Both the position numbers and the translations under genes were made by a program. A stretch of DNA of 40,711 nt from Rufibacter sediminis (GTDB taxonomy: Bacteria; Bacteroidota; Bacteroidia; Cytophagales; Hymenobacteraceae): contig NZ_JACOAF010000007.1 in NCBI RefSeq assembly GCF_014269285.1, positions 1 through 40,711 on the forward strand. The letters run 5' to 3'. Within the stretch, counting starts at the first letter, position 1; each line of letters opens with the position of its first letter. This document shows, piece by piece, positions 24,616 through 33,929 of the stretch. The notes beneath the pieces were generated by a model that saw nothing but the letters and a program-made list of their open reading frames with translations, did no database searches and had not been told where the DNA came from.

Positions 24616-25224
24616 CTACATACTGAACACCTTGTCCCTGCTGTTTAGGAATTCGTTCTCCACCGCATCTTGGCCGGGTTCGTCGCGCTCAAATTCGCGG
24701 AGTTTTCGGTTGAAGCCGTCGCTGCCTTTGATGATGGCGATGCGGGCGCTCCGGACAAACTCAATCAACCCGAAGGGCTGCAATACTTTGATCAGGTTGT
24801 CGGTTTCCTCGCGGTGACCGGTGGTCTCGAAGACCGTGTAGTCTTTTCTAATCACCACGGCGCGGGCTCCGTTTTCGCGGAGCAGACGCTCTACTTTGGC
24901 CTTCTCCGCGATGATGTCGGTGGGCACTTTGTAGAGGGCCATTTCCTGCCAGATCACGTCTTCGTTGGTGTTGTAATACACCTTGAGGACTTCCACCTGC
25001 TTCTCAATCTGCCGGGCGATTTTGCTCACCACTTCCTCGGTCTCGTTGATCACGATATTGAAGCGGTGGATGCCTTCTATCTCAGAGGGCGAGGTGTTGA
25101 GGCTGTCAATGTTGATCTTGCGGCGGGTGAAAATCATGGCGATGCGGTTCAGCAACCCCACGTGGTTCTCGGTGTACACCGTAATGTTGTACTCTTCCTT
25201 TTCTATTGGCGCTTGCTCACTCAT
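24616..25224 (-). CDS. ilvN: Acetolactate synthase regulatory (small) subunit (202 aa)
   Basis: Regulatory partner of the catalytic subunit; binds valine and gives feedback control. The N-terminal ACT domain starts at YNITVYTENHVGLLNRIAMIF, with RRKINIDSLNTSPSEIEGIHRF as the effector-binding loop. The second, longer domain (about 90-202) has LYKVPTDIIAEKAKVERLL and TGHREETDNLIKVLQPFGLIEFVRSA, both standard for the small subunit. At 202 residues it is a little longer than E. coli IlvH (about 160), as usual in Bacteroidota. It starts 21 bp after the ilvB stop, so translation is closely coupled. Confidence 0.95.
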   Translation of the reverse strand: MSEQAPIEKEEYNITVYTENHVGLLNRIAMIFTRRKINIDSLNTSPSEIEGIHRFNIVINETEEVVSKIARQIEKQVEVLKVYYNTNEDVIWQEMALYKVPTDIIAEKAKVERLLRENGARAVVIRKDYTVFETTGHREETDNLIKVLQPFGLIEFVRSARIAIIKGSDGFNRKLREFERDEPGQDAVENEFLNSRDKVFSM

Positions 25225-25245
25225 TATCTGCGGGTTTTAGCAAGG

Positions 25246-26979
25246 TTATTTCAATCTGATTTCGCTCACGCTGCAGCCCTGCGGCACCATGGGGAACACG
25301 TTGTTCTCTTTGGTCACCATGACCTCCAGCAGGAAAGAACCGGGGTGCGCCAGCATGTCCTGCAGGGCGCCGGTCAGGTCTTCGCGCTGGTCTATCTTGC
25401 GGCCTGTGATGCCATAGCCTTTGGCCACCTGCACGTAATCGGGGCTCTGGATGTCCACGAACGAGTAGCGGCGCTCATGGAACAGCTCCTGCCACTGCCG
25501 CACCATGCCCAGGAACTGGTTGTTCAAGATGAGGATTTTCACGTCAATGCCGCTCTGCATGATGGTGCCCAGTTCCTGGATGGTCATCTGGATACCGCCA
25601 TCGCCAATCACGGCCACCACGGTGCGGTCCAAGGCTCCAAACTTAGCCCCAATGGCGGCCGGAAGCGCAAAACCCATAGTGCCGAGGCCGCCGCTGGTGA
25701 TGTTGCTGCGGGTGTGGTTCAGTTTGGCGTAGCGGCAGGCCACCATCTGGTGCTGCCCCACGTCAGTGACAATGATGGCTTCGCCTTTAGTAAGTTCGTT
25801 TAGTTGCTGGATTACCTCGCCCATGGTCATTTCACCGCTGGCGGGGAACAACTCTTCCCGGATCACTGCGTCAATTTCCTTTTGCTCAAACTCCCGGAAC
25901 TTGGCCAGCCACTGGGTATGCTGCTTGGCTTCCACCAGTTGGGTCAGCAAGGGCAAAGTCTCTTTGCAGTCGCCCCACACCGGCACGGTGGTTTTCACGT
26001 TTTTGTCGATCTCAGCGGGGTCAATGTCCAGGTGGATGATCTTGGCCTGTTTGGCGTATTTATCCAGACGGCCGGTCACGCGGTCATCGAAGCGCATGCC
26101 TATCGCAATGAGCACATCGCACTCGTTCGTCATCACGTTGGGGCCGTAGTTGCCGTGCATGCCCAACATGCCCACGTTTTGCGGATGGTCACTGGGCAAA
26201 GCCCCCGCGCCCATAATGGTCCAGGCCGCCGGAATGCCCGACTTTTCCAGAAACGCCTTGAATTCCTGCTCCGCCGAGCCCAGGATCACGCCTTGCCCCC
26301 ACAGCACAAAAGGCTTTTGGGCGCTGTTGATCAGCTCGGCGGCCTGCGCGATGTACTCCGGCCGCACAATAGGTTTGGGCCGGTAGCTGCGGATGTGGTC
26401 ACATCGTTTATAGCCCTGAAAAGGAAATTTCTGCAACTGGGCATTCTTGGTGATGTCAATCAACACCGGTCCCGGACGGCCCGTGCGGGCGATATGAAAC
26501 GCCTTGGCCAATACCTCCGGAATTTCGGTGGCATCGGTTACCTGGTAGTTCCATTTGGTGACGGGCGTGGTGATGCCAATCACATCCGCTTCCTGGAAAG
26601 CATCGGTGCCCAGCAGGTGCGCGAACACCTGGCCGGTGATGCAGACGAGCGGCGTGCTGTCAATGAGGGCATCGGCGAGGCCGGTGATCAGGTTCGTGGC
26701 GCCGGGTCCGCTGGTGGCGAACACCACGCCTACTTTGCCGGAGGAACGGGCATAGCCCTGCCCGGCGTGGATACCGCCTTGTTCGTGGCGCACCAGCACG
26801 TGCTGGATGTTCCCGGGGAAATCAAACAGGGCATCGTAGATGGGCATGATCGCGCCCCCCGGATAACCGAAAATGGTGTCAACCCCTTCCTCTGCCAGGG
26901 CGTGCAATAAGGCCTGACCGCCGCTCAGCAGCGTGTCTGTTTCAGGCAAGGCTGGGGCTTGTTTCTCTTGCGTTAACAT
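25246..26979 (-). CDS. ilvB: Acetolactate synthase catalytic (large) subunit (577 aa)
   Basis: TPP-dependent condensation of pyruvate with pyruvate or 2-oxobutanoate, the first common step of valine and isoleucine synthesis. Motifs: [14 protein letters not shown] near the start, the catalytic Glu in [16 protein letters not shown], and the TPP motif [20 protein letters not shown] ending in ILNN. I chose ATG 26979, preceded by AGGAAG. A further in-frame ATG 15 codons upstream (27024) would put a non-homologous stretch within ilvD. Even so the start overlaps the ilvD 3' end by 38 bp, a sign of translational coupling. Confidence 0.95.
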   Translation of the reverse strand: MLTQEKQAPALPETDTLLSGGQALLHALAEEGVDTIFGYPGGAIMPIYDALFDFPGNIQHVLVRHEQGGIHAGQGYARSSGKVGVVFATSGPGATNLITGLADALIDSTPLVCITGQVFAHLLGTDAFQEADVIGITTPVTKWNYQVTDATEIPEVLAKAFHIARTGRPGPVLIDITKNAQLQKFPFQGYKRCDHIRSYRPKPIVRPEYIAQAAELINSAQKPFVLWGQGVILGSAEQEFKAFLEKSGIPAAWTIMGAGALPSDHPQNVGMLGMHGNYGPNVMTNECDVLIAIGMRFDDRVTGRLDKYAKQAKIIHLDIDPAEIDKNVKTTVPVWGDCKETLPLLTQLVEAKQHTQWLAKFREFEQKEIDAVIREELFPASGEMTMGEVIQQLNELTKGEAIIVTDVGQHQMVACRYAKLNHTRSNITSGGLGTMGFALPAAIGAKFGALDRTVVAVIGDGGIQMTIQELGTIMQSGIDVKILILNNQFLGMVRQWQELFHERRYSFVDIQSPDYVQVAKGYGITGRKIDQREDLTGALQDMLAHPGSFLLEVMVTKENNVFPMVPQGCSVSEIRLK

Positions 26980-28663
26980 AGGCTTCTTCCTGTAAATCGG
27001 TGATACAACCGTGGCTGGCATCACTCACGGTTCTGATATATTTCAACAGCACTCCACCCTGTACATTGGGCTTAGGTCTTTGCCATTGGCTTCTGCGTAG
27101 GGCTAACTCAGCCTCGTCTAGCTGCACATCTATGGTGTTGGTGGTGGCGTCCAGCACAATCCAGTCGCCGTCTTCTACCAGGGCTATGGTGCCGCCGTCA
27201 TAAGCTTCGGGGCTCACGTGGCCGATCACGAAGCCGTGCGTTCCGCCCGAGAAACGACCATCAGTGATCAAAGCCACTTTATCGCCCAAACCCGCGCCCA
27301 TGATGGCGGAGGTGGGTTTCAGCATTTCGGGCATGCCCGGACCGCCTTTGGGTCCCACGTACCGAATGACGACCACCTGACCAGGCTGGATTTTACCGGC
27401 GGCGATGCCTTCGTTGAGTTCTTCCTCAGAGTTGAAGACAATGGCCGGACCTTCAAACCGCAAACCTTCTTTCCCGGAGATCTTCGCCACGGCTCCTTTA
27501 GAAGCCAAGTTGCCGTACAGAATCTGAATGTGTCCGTCTGATTTGATCGGGTTGGAAAGCGGTCTCAATAAGTCCTGCTCCGCGCCTAGTGGCTTCACAT
27601 TGGCTAAGTTTTCGGCCAGCGTTTTTCCGGTGACGGTTAGTAAATCTCCGTTCAGCAAACCAGCTTCCAAGAGTGTTTTCTGCACCGCCGGAACGCCGCC
27701 CAAGGCGGAAAGGTCTTCCATAAGGTACTTTCCGCTGGGCTTCAGGTCAGCGAGTACCGGTATGCGGTTGCTCACGTCCTGGAAGTCTTCCATGGTCAGT
27801 TTCACGCCCGCGGCGTGGGCGATGGCGATGAGGTGGAGCACCGCGTTGGTAGAGCCGCCCAGTACCGTAATCATCACCAGGGCATTTTCAAACGCCTCCC
27901 TGGTTAAGATGTCTCTGGGCTTGATGTCTTTTTCCAGTAGGTTCAGGATGTAAGCGCCGGTATCCAGGGCTTCCTGGTTTTTCTCCTGGCTCACGGCCGT
28001 GGCCGATGAAGAGAACGGCAGGCTCATGCCCAAGGTCTCAATGGCGGCCGCCATGGTGTTGGCCGTGTACATCCCGCCGCAGGCACCCGGCCCTGGACAA
28101 GCATTCCGGATGATGCCGCGGTAATCTTCGTCTGAAATAGTGCCGTTCAGCTTTTTGCCGTAAGCCTCAAAGCAGGAGACAATGTTGAGCTTCTGCCCTT
28201 TGTACTCCCCGCCTTTGATGGTACCGCCGTACACCATGAGCGACGGACGGTTCAGGCGGGCCATGGCTATCAAGGCACCGGGCATATTTTTGTCACAGCC
28301 TACCACCGTGGCCACGGCATCATAGTAATGCGCGCCGGCCATGGCTTCAATAGAATCAGCGATAATCTCACGGCTCACCAGTGAAAAGCGCATGCCGGCG
28401 TTGCCGTTGGTGATGCCGTCGCTCACGCCAATGGTGTTGAACCGTAGCCCCACCATGCCATTGGCCTGCACGCCCATCTTCACCGCATCGGCGAGGCCGT
28501 CCAGGTGCATGTTGCAGGTATTGCCCTCAAAGCCGGTAGACACGATGCCCACGAACGGTTTCCGAAGATCCTCCTCCGGAATACCCGAGCCGATCAACAT
28601 GGCCTGGGAGGCCGGAAGGCTGTCGTCTTTGGTGTAGATGCCGCTGTATTTATTTAAAGCCAT
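26942..28663 (-). CDS. ilvD: Dihydroxy-acid dehydratase (573 aa)
   Basis: Dehydrates the dihydroxy acids to 2-oxoisovalerate and 2-oxo-3-methylvalerate, common to isoleucine and valine synthesis. The Fe-S ligand cysteines are visible: Cys50 in GNTCNMH, Cys123 in GCDKNMPGA and Cys195 in [15 protein letters not shown]. The C-terminal domain has [10 protein letters not shown] and [20 protein letters not shown], the usual IlvD/Edd signature. Full length. It is the first structural gene after the leader-peptide attenuator, so ilvD-ilvB-ilvN (and probably ilvC) should be transcribed when charged Ile/Val/Leu tRNAs are scarce. Confidence 0.95.
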   Translation of the reverse strand: MALNKYSGIYTKDDSLPASQAMLIGSGIPEEDLRKPFVGIVSTGFEGNTCNMHLDGLADAVKMGVQANGMVGLRFNTIGVSDGITNGNAGMRFSLVSREIIADSIEAMAGAHYYDAVATVVGCDKNMPGALIAMARLNRPSLMVYGGTIKGGEYKGQKLNIVSCFEAYGKKLNGTISDEDYRGIIRNACPGPGACGGMYTANTMAAAIETLGMSLPFSSSATAVSQEKNQEALDTGAYILNLLEKDIKPRDILTREAFENALVMITVLGGSTNAVLHLIAIAHAAGVKLTMEDFQDVSNRIPVLADLKPSGKYLMEDLSALGGVPAVQKTLLEAGLLNGDLLTVTGKTLAENLANVKPLGAEQDLLRPLSNPIKSDGHIQILYGNLASKGAVAKISGKEGLRFEGPAIVFNSEEELNEGIAAGKIQPGQVVVIRYVGPKGGPGMPEMLKPTSAIMGAGLGDKVALITDGRFSGGTHGFVIGHVSPEAYDGGTIALVEDGDWIVLDATTNTIDVQLDEAELALRRSQWQRPKPNVQGGVLLKYIRTVSDASHGCITDLQEEAYVNARETSPSLA

Positions 28664-28696
28664 GGTTTGTAACTAGGTGTTTTACTGGTGTTTTCT

Positions 28697-28757
28697 AAAA
28701 AAAAGAGCCTTTCTACCGGCAGATTGAAAGGCTCCAAAAGATTGTAATGGACCGTTC
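28697..28757 (-). promoter_or_regulatory. ilv transcription attenuator: terminator and competing antiterminator
   Basis: On the minus strand the terminator is GAGCCTTTC-N12-GAAAGGCTC followed by eight Ts (28697-28734). The antiterminator pairs GAACGGTCCA (28757-28748) with TGGAGCCTTTC (28736-28726), a stem with one bulge and one mismatch that uses up the whole 5' arm of the terminator, so only one can form. The antiterminator's 5' arm begins at the base right after the leader peptide stop. A ribosome that finishes the leader covers it and permits termination; one stalled at the Ile/Leu/Val codons leaves it free. Family precedent: ilv/leu attenuators of enteric bacteria. Confidence 0.88.
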
Positions 28758-28820
28758 CTACCCACCTTGCGGCAGAGGACGAATGACTAAAATGGAAATA
28801 CTAAATCGGTGTCGTCGCAT
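28758..28820 (-). CDS. ilvL: ilv operon leader peptide (20 aa)
   Basis: A 21-codon frame reads MRRHRFSISILVIRPLPQGG and stops with TAG. Seven of its residues are Ile, Leu or Val, with the run Ile-Leu-Val-Ile at codons 10-13. It ends 24 bp before the terminator stem and directly next to the antiterminator arm, 95 bp before ilvD. Length, composition and place match a regulatory leader peptide whose translation senses charged branched-chain tRNAs. No product function is expected. The symbol follows the enteric naming by role, not by homology. Confidence 0.85.
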   Translation of the reverse strand: MRRHRFSISILVIRPLPQGG

Positions 28821-28843
28821 GTAGGCGGTCTTCAAGCTTTTAC

Positions 28844-28881
28844 TGTTTTAAGCCTGTTTTCTAAGAAACAGGCCTAAAACG
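28844..28881. repeat. 38-bp inverted repeat
   Basis: TGTTTTAAGCCTGTTTTCT followed by AAGAAACAGGCCTAAAACG, nearly perfect arms. It lies 23 bp upstream of the leader peptide start. Confidence 0.8.
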
Positions 28882-28898
28882 CGTTCTTCATTTTATCT

Positions 28899-29034
28899 CT
28901 GGCGCGAGTCTTCAGACTCGTGACAGGTGATGAGTGGAGTCTCCAGACTCCTTTTCAGTTCATTCAGTTTGTGGCTCCCGGCGAGTCTGGAGACTCGCAT
29001 CATCCGGTGTCACGAGTCTGAAGACTCGCGCCAG
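28899..29034. repeat. GAGTCTnnAGACTC palindrome island, copy 3 (136 bp)
   Basis: Outer arms CTGGCGCGAGTCTTCAGACT and AGTCTGAAGACTCGCGCCAG; inside GGAGTCTCCAGACTCC and GGCTCCCGGCGAGTCTGGAG. This is the shortest copy and probably the basic unit. It lies between leuB and the ilv leader, with inverted repeats on both sides. Confidence 0.82.
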
Positions 29035-29048
29035 TATGAACCATCTTT

Positions 29049-29090
29049 TCTGTTTTGGGGCTGTTTTCAGGAAAACAGCCCCAAAACAGA
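29049..29090. repeat. Perfect inverted repeat (42 bp) after leuB
   Basis: Arms TCTGTTTTGGGGCTGTTTTC and GAAAACAGCCCCAAAACAGA are perfectly complementary over 20 bp with an AG loop. This is the best-formed copy of the dispersed family. It sits three bases after the leuB stop and would end or stabilise the leu transcript. Confidence 0.85.
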
Positions 29091-29093
29091 AAA

Positions 29094-30212
29094 TCAGATG
29101 ATGGTGCTGATCCCGATCTCAATGTTGTTCAGGTGCCGGAAACTCTCGCCGCCTTCCTGCACGTAGTTGGCAATGAACGCGCCTACCTGCTCGGTGGTGA
29201 ACGGATGATCGGCCCGCAGTTCCGGGGTCAGTACTTTTTTGTCTAAGGTGTAATCAACGGCCTCTTTCACCAGGTCTGCCTCTTCCTGCAGCCCGAAATG
29301 CTCCAGCATCATGGCCACCGACAAAATAGTGGCGATGGGGTTGGCGATGCCTTTGCCTTTTGCTTGCGGGAAAGATCCGTGGATGGGCTCAAATAGTGCC
29401 GCGGTCTCCCCTACCGAAGCCGAGGGCAGCAAGCCCAGCGAACCGGCAATTACCGATGCCTCGTCGGAGATGATATCGCCAAACATGTTCTCGGTGAGGA
29501 TCACGTCAAACTGCTTCGGGTTCAGGATCATCTGCATGGCGGCGTTGTCCACGAACAGGTAATCCACGGCCACGGACGGATATTCCGGGGCAATCTGCTG
29601 CACCACTTCGCGCCACAGCCTTGAGGTCTCCAGCACGTTGGCTTTGTCTACTAGCGTCAGTTTGTTGCGGCGGGTTGTTGCGGCCTGGAAGGCCAGGTGC
29701 GCAATGCGTACGATCTCTTCGCGGGTATAGGTGCAATGGTCAAACGCGCCTTCCTCGGTGCGGCCTTTCTGGCCGAAGTAAATGCCGCCGGTCAACTCGC
29801 GATAAATCACCATGTCCACGCCAGAGATGCGGTCGCTCTTCAGCGGGGAATGGCTCAGCAGCACCTCATAGGCCGTGACCGGCCGGATGTTGGCGAACAG
29901 CCCCAGTGACTTTCTAAGGCGCAACAAACCTTGCTCGGGGCGCACTTTGGCGGCTGGGTTGTTGTCGTATTTCGGGTCCCCGATGGCACCCAACAGAATG
30001 GCATCGGCTTCAAAACAGGCTTGCAGGGTTGACTCCGGCAACGGATCACCGGTGGCGTCAATGGCGCAAGCACCCATGAGTTGCACATCCAGCTCAAACT
30101 GGTGCCCGAAACGCTCAGACACCGCCTCTAACACTTTCAGGGCCTCGGCACATACTTCGGGCCCAATTCCATCGCCGGGTAAAACGGCTATTCTCTTCGT
30201 TAATACGCCCAT
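29094..30212 (-). CDS. leuB: 3-isopropylmalate dehydrogenase (372 aa)
   Basis: NAD-dependent oxidative decarboxylation of 3-isopropylmalate, the third leucine-specific step. Motifs: [13 protein letters not shown] at the N-terminus, the substrate-binding Arg segment [15 protein letters not shown], the ELTGGIYFG loop, [32 protein letters not shown] with the metal-binding Asp residues, and [20 protein letters not shown]. Full length. Its start overlaps the leuD stop by 13 bp, so the two are translationally coupled. It is the last leu gene; a perfect 20-bp-arm hairpin follows. Confidence 0.95.
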   Translation of the reverse strand: MGVLTKRIAVLPGDGIGPEVCAEALKVLEAVSERFGHQFELDVQLMGACAIDATGDPLPESTLQACFEADAILLGAIGDPKYDNNPAAKVRPEQGLLRLRKSLGLFANIRPVTAYEVLLSHSPLKSDRISGVDMVIYRELTGGIYFGQKGRTEEGAFDHCTYTREEIVRIAHLAFQAATTRRNKLTLVDKANVLETSRLWREVVQQIAPEYPSVAVDYLFVDNAAMQMILNPKQFDVILTENMFGDIISDEASVIAGSLGLLPSASVGETAALFEPIHGSFPQAKGKGIANPIATILSVAMMLEHFGLQEEADLVKEAVDYTLDKKVLTPELRADHPFTTEQVGAFIANYVQEGGESFRHLNNIEIGISTII

Positions 30213-30796
30213 GGTCTGCTGCTTTCGTATTGTTCTATCGCGTCTTTCTGGTTCACTAAAAAATCAATGTCATCATAGCCATTGATCATGCACTCTTTCT
30301 TGTAGGCGTCAATGGCAAAGGAGATTCTCTCTTCCCACACGGGCACCTGCAACTCCTGGTTCACCAGGTCAACCACCAGCGTGGTCTGCGGATCCTGCTC
30401 AATCTGGCGCAACAATCTTGCCAGCACCTCGTCAGACACCTGCAGCGGCAACAAACCGTTGTTCAGGGCGTTACCTTTGAAGATATCGGCGAAGAAGCTG
30501 GAGATCACCACCTTGAAGCCGGCATCATAAATGGCCCAGGCAGCGTGCTCGCGACTGGAGCCACATCCGAAGTTTTTACCGGCTACCAGAATTCTGCCGC
30601 TGAAACGGCCGTTGTTCAGCACGAAATCGGCTTTGGGCTGACCGGCAGAATCAAAGCGCCAATCGCGGAACAGGTTCTCCCCGAATCCCTCGCGGGAGGT
30701 AGCCTTTAAAAAGCGGGCCGGGATGATCTGATCAGTATCTATGTTCTCAATCGGGAGCGGAACCGCCGTGGATTGGAGTATCTCAAACTTTTCCAT
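30200..30796 (-). CDS. leuD: 3-isopropylmalate dehydratase small subunit (198 aa)
   Basis: Small (swivel-domain) subunit that completes the active site of isopropylmalate isomerase with LeuC. The N-terminus has [19 protein letters not shown], the standard start of the family, and [17 protein letters not shown] is the substrate-binding loop. Length is normal. It overlaps leuB by 13 bp, but is parted from leuC by 329 bp of repeats, unusual for subunits of one enzyme. Confidence 0.95.
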   Translation of the reverse strand: MEKFEILQSTAVPLPIENIDTDQIIPARFLKATSREGFGENLFRDWRFDSAGQPKADFVLNNGRFSGRILVAGKNFGCGSSREHAAWAIYDAGFKVVISSFFADIFKGNALNNGLLPLQVSDEVLARLLRQIEQDPQTTLVVDLVNQELQVPVWEERISFAIDAYKKECMINGYDDIDFLVNQKDAIEQYESSRPWAY

Positions 30797-30822
30797 TTTC
30801 TATCAAATGTCTTTCTCCGTCT

Positions 30823-30960
30823 GTCCCCCTTTGAAGGGGGTTGGGGGATGATTTCTCGTGCTGATGTGGCTTTCCCGAGAATCGATCTTATTTCTTTGTA
30901 GCTGAAGCGGATGGTTCCTCAACTGCCTTTGTCATCCCCCTACCCCCTTCAAAGGGGGAC
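30823..30960. repeat. 138-bp MITE-like element with 29-bp terminal inverted repeats
   Basis: The left end GTCCCCCTTTGAAGGGGGTT(GGGGGATGA) and right end TCATCCCCCTACCCCCTTCA(AAGGGGGAC) are inverted copies matching at 28 of 29 positions. Each end also contains a small CCCCCTTTGAAGGGGG palindrome. The 80-bp middle has no ORF. A solitary end of the same type lies at 21155-21187. Confidence 0.75.
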
Positions 30961-30992
30961 GACCTTGTATGCGTACCTAAAATTTAACTTTG

Positions 30993-31122
30993 CTAATCCG
31001 GATTTTCAATCCGGATGTCTTCTGTAGGGGATTTATTAATCCCCGTTTTTTAACTCTTGCAAAAGGGATTGGTAAATCCCCGACAGAGTGGTTCGGGATT
31101 GGTAAATCCCGAACAGCAGTTA
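30993..31122. repeat. REP-like island of GGATTTnnnAATCC hairpins (130 bp)
   Basis: Contains ATCCGGATTTTCAATCCGGAT, GGGGATTTATTAATCCCC, GGGATTGGTAAATCCC and TCGGGATTGGTAAATCCCGA. Same design as 20994-21128 but with different stem bases, so it is not a simple copy. It fills the leuC-leuD gap and ends three bases before the leuC stop. Confidence 0.75.
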
Positions 31123-31125
31123 GGC

Positions 31126-32532
31126 CTAATTTAAATACTGGGTGATGTCCACGATCTTGCCTTCCACGGCGGTGATGGCCGCCACTAACGGGCTGGCTAG
31201 CAAGGTGCGGGAACCCGGTCCCTGCCGACCTTCAAAATTGCGGTTAGAGGTAGACACGCAGTAGGCCCCGGCCGGAATCTTGTCTTCGTTCATGGCCAGA
31301 CAGGCGCTGCAACCCGGCTCCCGCAATTCAAAACCAGCTTCGGCCAATACTTTGTCAATGCCTTCTTCCATGGCCTGCTTCTCCACGTGTTTGGATCCCG
31401 GCACAATGATGGCCTCTACATGCGGCGCTTTGCGCTTGCCCTGCACGTACTTGGCTACCTGGCGCAAATCTTCAATGCGGGAATTGGTACACGACCCGAT
31501 GAACACGTAATCAATCTGCTTGCCCAACAGAGACTCGCCCGGCTGGAAGCCCATGTAGTTCAATGATTTGCTATAGCTGGCCTGCTCACTGGCTGGCACA
31601 TCCGTAGGAATAAGCGCATCAATGGCCATGCCCATGCCTGGGTTGGTCCCGAAGGTGATCATGGGCGCGATGTCCTGCGCGTCAAAGTATAACTCCTGGT
31701 CAAAGGCCGCTCCTTCGTCGGTATACAGGGTGGACCAGTAGGCTACCGCTTGTTCCCAACGTTCGCCCTGCGGCGCGAACGGACGGCCTTGCAGGTAATC
31801 AAACGTGGTTTGGTCTGGGGCAATCAGTCCGCCGCGGGCGCCCATCTCAATGCTCATGTTGCAGACGGTCATGCGGCCTTCCATGCTCAACGCCCGGAAT
31901 GCACTACCGGCATACTCCACAAAGTAACCCGTGGCGCCACCCGTGCCCAGTTTGGAGATCACGTACAGGATGATGTCTTTGGCCGTAACGCCTTTTCTCA
32001 CGTCACCGTCCACCGTGATCCGCATGCTCTTAGGCTTACTCAGGAGCAAACATTGGGACGCCATCACCTGCGCCACCTGGCTGGTACCGATGCCAAAGGC
32101 AATGGCTCCGAACGCGCCGTGGGTGGAGGTATGGCTGTCGCCGCACACGATGGTCATGCCGGGTTGGGTCAGGCCCAGTTCCGGCCCGATCACGTGCACA
32201 ATGCCCTGGTTCTGGTGGCCCAGGCCGTACAGTTCTATGTTGTGCTTGGCGCAGTTCTCGGTGAGTTTGTCTACCTGGAAACGCGAAAGCGGCTCTTCAA
32301 TGGGCAGGTGTTGGTTTTTGGTTGGTACGTTATGGTCAGCGGTGGCCACCATCTGCTCCTTGCGGAACAACGGCAAGCCACGGGCCTCAATCTCGTCAAA
32401 CGCCTGGGGGCTGGTCACCTCGTGGATCAGGTGACGGTCAATGTAAAACACGTCTAACCCGCCGCCCGGAATGGATTTCACTACGTGGGCGCCCCAAATC
32501 TTATCTAATAATGTCTGTGCCATAGTTTTCAT
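31126..32532 (-). CDS. leuC: 3-isopropylmalate dehydratase large subunit (468 aa)
   Basis: Large, aconitase-like subunit of isopropylmalate isomerase; carries a [4Fe-4S] cluster. The three ligand cysteines are Cys348 in GSCTNSR, and Cys408 and Cys411 in GCSACLAMN. Other markers are [34 protein letters not shown] and [10 protein letters not shown]. Two ATGs are possible (32532 and 32523); the second gives [10 protein letters not shown], closer to the usual family start. It lies 84 bp after leuA. Confidence 0.95.
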   Translation of the reverse strand: MKTMAQTLLDKIWGAHVVKSIPGGGLDVFYIDRHLIHEVTSPQAFDEIEARGLPLFRKEQMVATADHNVPTKNQHLPIEEPLSRFQVDKLTENCAKHNIELYGLGHQNQGIVHVIGPELGLTQPGMTIVCGDSHTSTHGAFGAIAFGIGTSQVAQVMASQCLLLSKPKSMRITVDGDVRKGVTAKDIILYVISKLGTGGATGYFVEYAGSAFRALSMEGRMTVCNMSIEMGARGGLIAPDQTTFDYLQGRPFAPQGERWEQAVAYWSTLYTDEGAAFDQELYFDAQDIAPMITFGTNPGMGMAIDALIPTDVPASEQASYSKSLNYMGFQPGESLLGKQIDYVFIGSCTNSRIEDLRQVAKYVQGKRKAPHVEAIIVPGSKHVEKQAMEEGIDKVLAEAGFELREPGCSACLAMNEDKIPAGAYCVSTSNRNFEGRQGPGSRTLLASPLVAAITAVEGKIVDITQYLN

Positions 32533-32616
32533 AATTGTCTTCCGGTCCAGTTTTCTGGGGAAGCGCTACGTTGCGCTGGTTTCTCCCGTTTCTGGCCGGA
32601 AAACACGAAAAGGTGC

Positions 32617-33783
32617 TTAATTTGCAGCTACCAAATTATCCTGCTCCACCATAAAATGGAGGTCTTCATCTACCACTTCTTTCTTTTTGTCTGCTACTGC
32701 TAAAAACGAAGCATAGGCTTTGTCTAAGGCTTCTTTCTCCAGGGTATAGCCCAGTTTCTGCATGCGGTACGCCAGGGCCGCCCGGCCTGAGCGGGCAGTT
32801 AACACGATAGAGGAATCCTCGGCGCCTACTTCTTTGGGGTCAATGATTTCATAGGTCTCGCGGTGCTTGATGACCCCGTCCTGGTGAATGCCGCTGGAGT
32901 GGGCAAAGGCGTTGGCGCCGACAATGGCCTTGTTGGGCTGCACCTGCATGCGCATCATGTGCGAAACCAAGTGCGAGGTCTCTGTTAACAGGCGCGTGTT
33001 CACGCTGGTGTCCAGGTTCAGGTACGGGTGCTGGCGCAGAATCATGACCACTTCCTCCAGGGCGGTGTTGCCGGCGCGCTCCCCTACCCCGTTGATAGTA
33101 CACTCAATCTGGCGGGCTCCGTTCACCACACCCGCAATGGAGTTGGCGGTGGCCAACCCTAAATCATTGTGGCAGTGGGTGGAAAGCGTGACGTTCTGCA
33201 CGCCGCGCACGTTTTCATACAGATATTTAATTTTCGCGCCATATTCCTCTGGCAGGCAATAGCCGGTGGTGTCGGGGATGTTCAGCACCGTGGCACCCGC
33301 CTTAATGACGGCTTCGCACACCATGGCCAGAAACTCGTTGTCAGTGCGGCCGGCGTCCTCGGCGTAGAATTCCACGTCTTCCACAAAGCTTTTGGCTAAT
33401 TTCACGGCGGCCACGGCCCGCTCCACTACATCAGCTTGGGTGGTGCGCAGCTTGAATTTCACGTGCGAGTCTGACGTCCCGATGCCGGTGTGGATTCTGG
33501 GGTAACGCGCGGTTTTCAGCGCCTCGGCGGCTACTCTGATGTCGTTCTCCACGGCGCGGGTGAGGCCGCACACGGTGGCTTCTCTGGTTTGCGTGGCAAT
33601 GGCGCGCACCGCCTCAAAATCGCCGGGGCTGGAAACCGGGAAACCCGCCTCAATGACATTCACGCCCAGAAGCTCCAATTGACGCGCAATTACCAACTTC
33701 TCCTCCATGTTCAATTTGCAACCGGGTACTTGTTCCCCATCGCGCAACGTTGTGTCAAATATTTGTATCTTCTGAGCTGACAT
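32617..33783 (-). CDS. leuA: 2-isopropylmalate synthase, short form (388 aa)
   Basis: Condenses acetyl-CoA with 2-oxoisovalerate, the first leucine-specific step. DTTLRDGEQ (10-18) is the family signature, His203 and His205 in [11 protein letters not shown] are metal ligands, and [14 protein letters not shown] and SSGIHQDG are conserved. The protein stops at 388 residues: the catalytic barrel and subdomain are present but the C-terminal LeuA allosteric domain of the 500-plus-residue enzymes is missing. Leucine feedback would then need another route. Homocitrate- or citramalate-synthase activity cannot be excluded from sequence alone, but the place in leuACDB supports LeuA. First gene of the cluster, divergent from the next gene. 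Confidence 0.9.
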   Translation of the reverse strand: MSAQKIQIFDTTLRDGEQVPGCKLNMEEKLVIARQLELLGVNVIEAGFPVSSPGDFEAVRAIATQTREATVCGLTRAVENDIRVAAEALKTARYPRIHTGIGTSDSHVKFKLRTTQADVVERAVAAVKLAKSFVEDVEFYAEDAGRTDNEFLAMVCEAVIKAGATVLNIPDTTGYCLPEEYGAKIKYLYENVRGVQNVTLSTHCHNDLGLATANSIAGVVNGARQIECTINGVGERAGNTALEEVVMILRQHPYLNLDTSVNTRLLTETSHLVSHMMRMQVQPNKAIVGANAFAHSSGIHQDGVIKHRETYEIIDPKEVGAEDSSIVLTARSGRAALAYRMQKLGYTLEKEALDKAYASFLAVADKKKEVVDEDLHFMVEQDNLVAAN

Positions 33784-33929
33784 TGTTATTTTGGCTACTT
33801 ATTCTTTACAAAGAAGCGCGTAGTAGTACAGAACCAAAAAATTATTTTCGCCTGATCTACTATTTCTAACCCTCCGCTTTCAAATTATATCATCCTGAAA
33901 ATCAATATTTTAACTCCTCCACCTTTACA

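Noticed and set aside
33784..33929. A leader peptide/attenuator in front of leuA
   Set aside because: The only ATG frame in the 146-bp leuA upstream region stops after two codons, and there is no terminator hairpin with a T-run.
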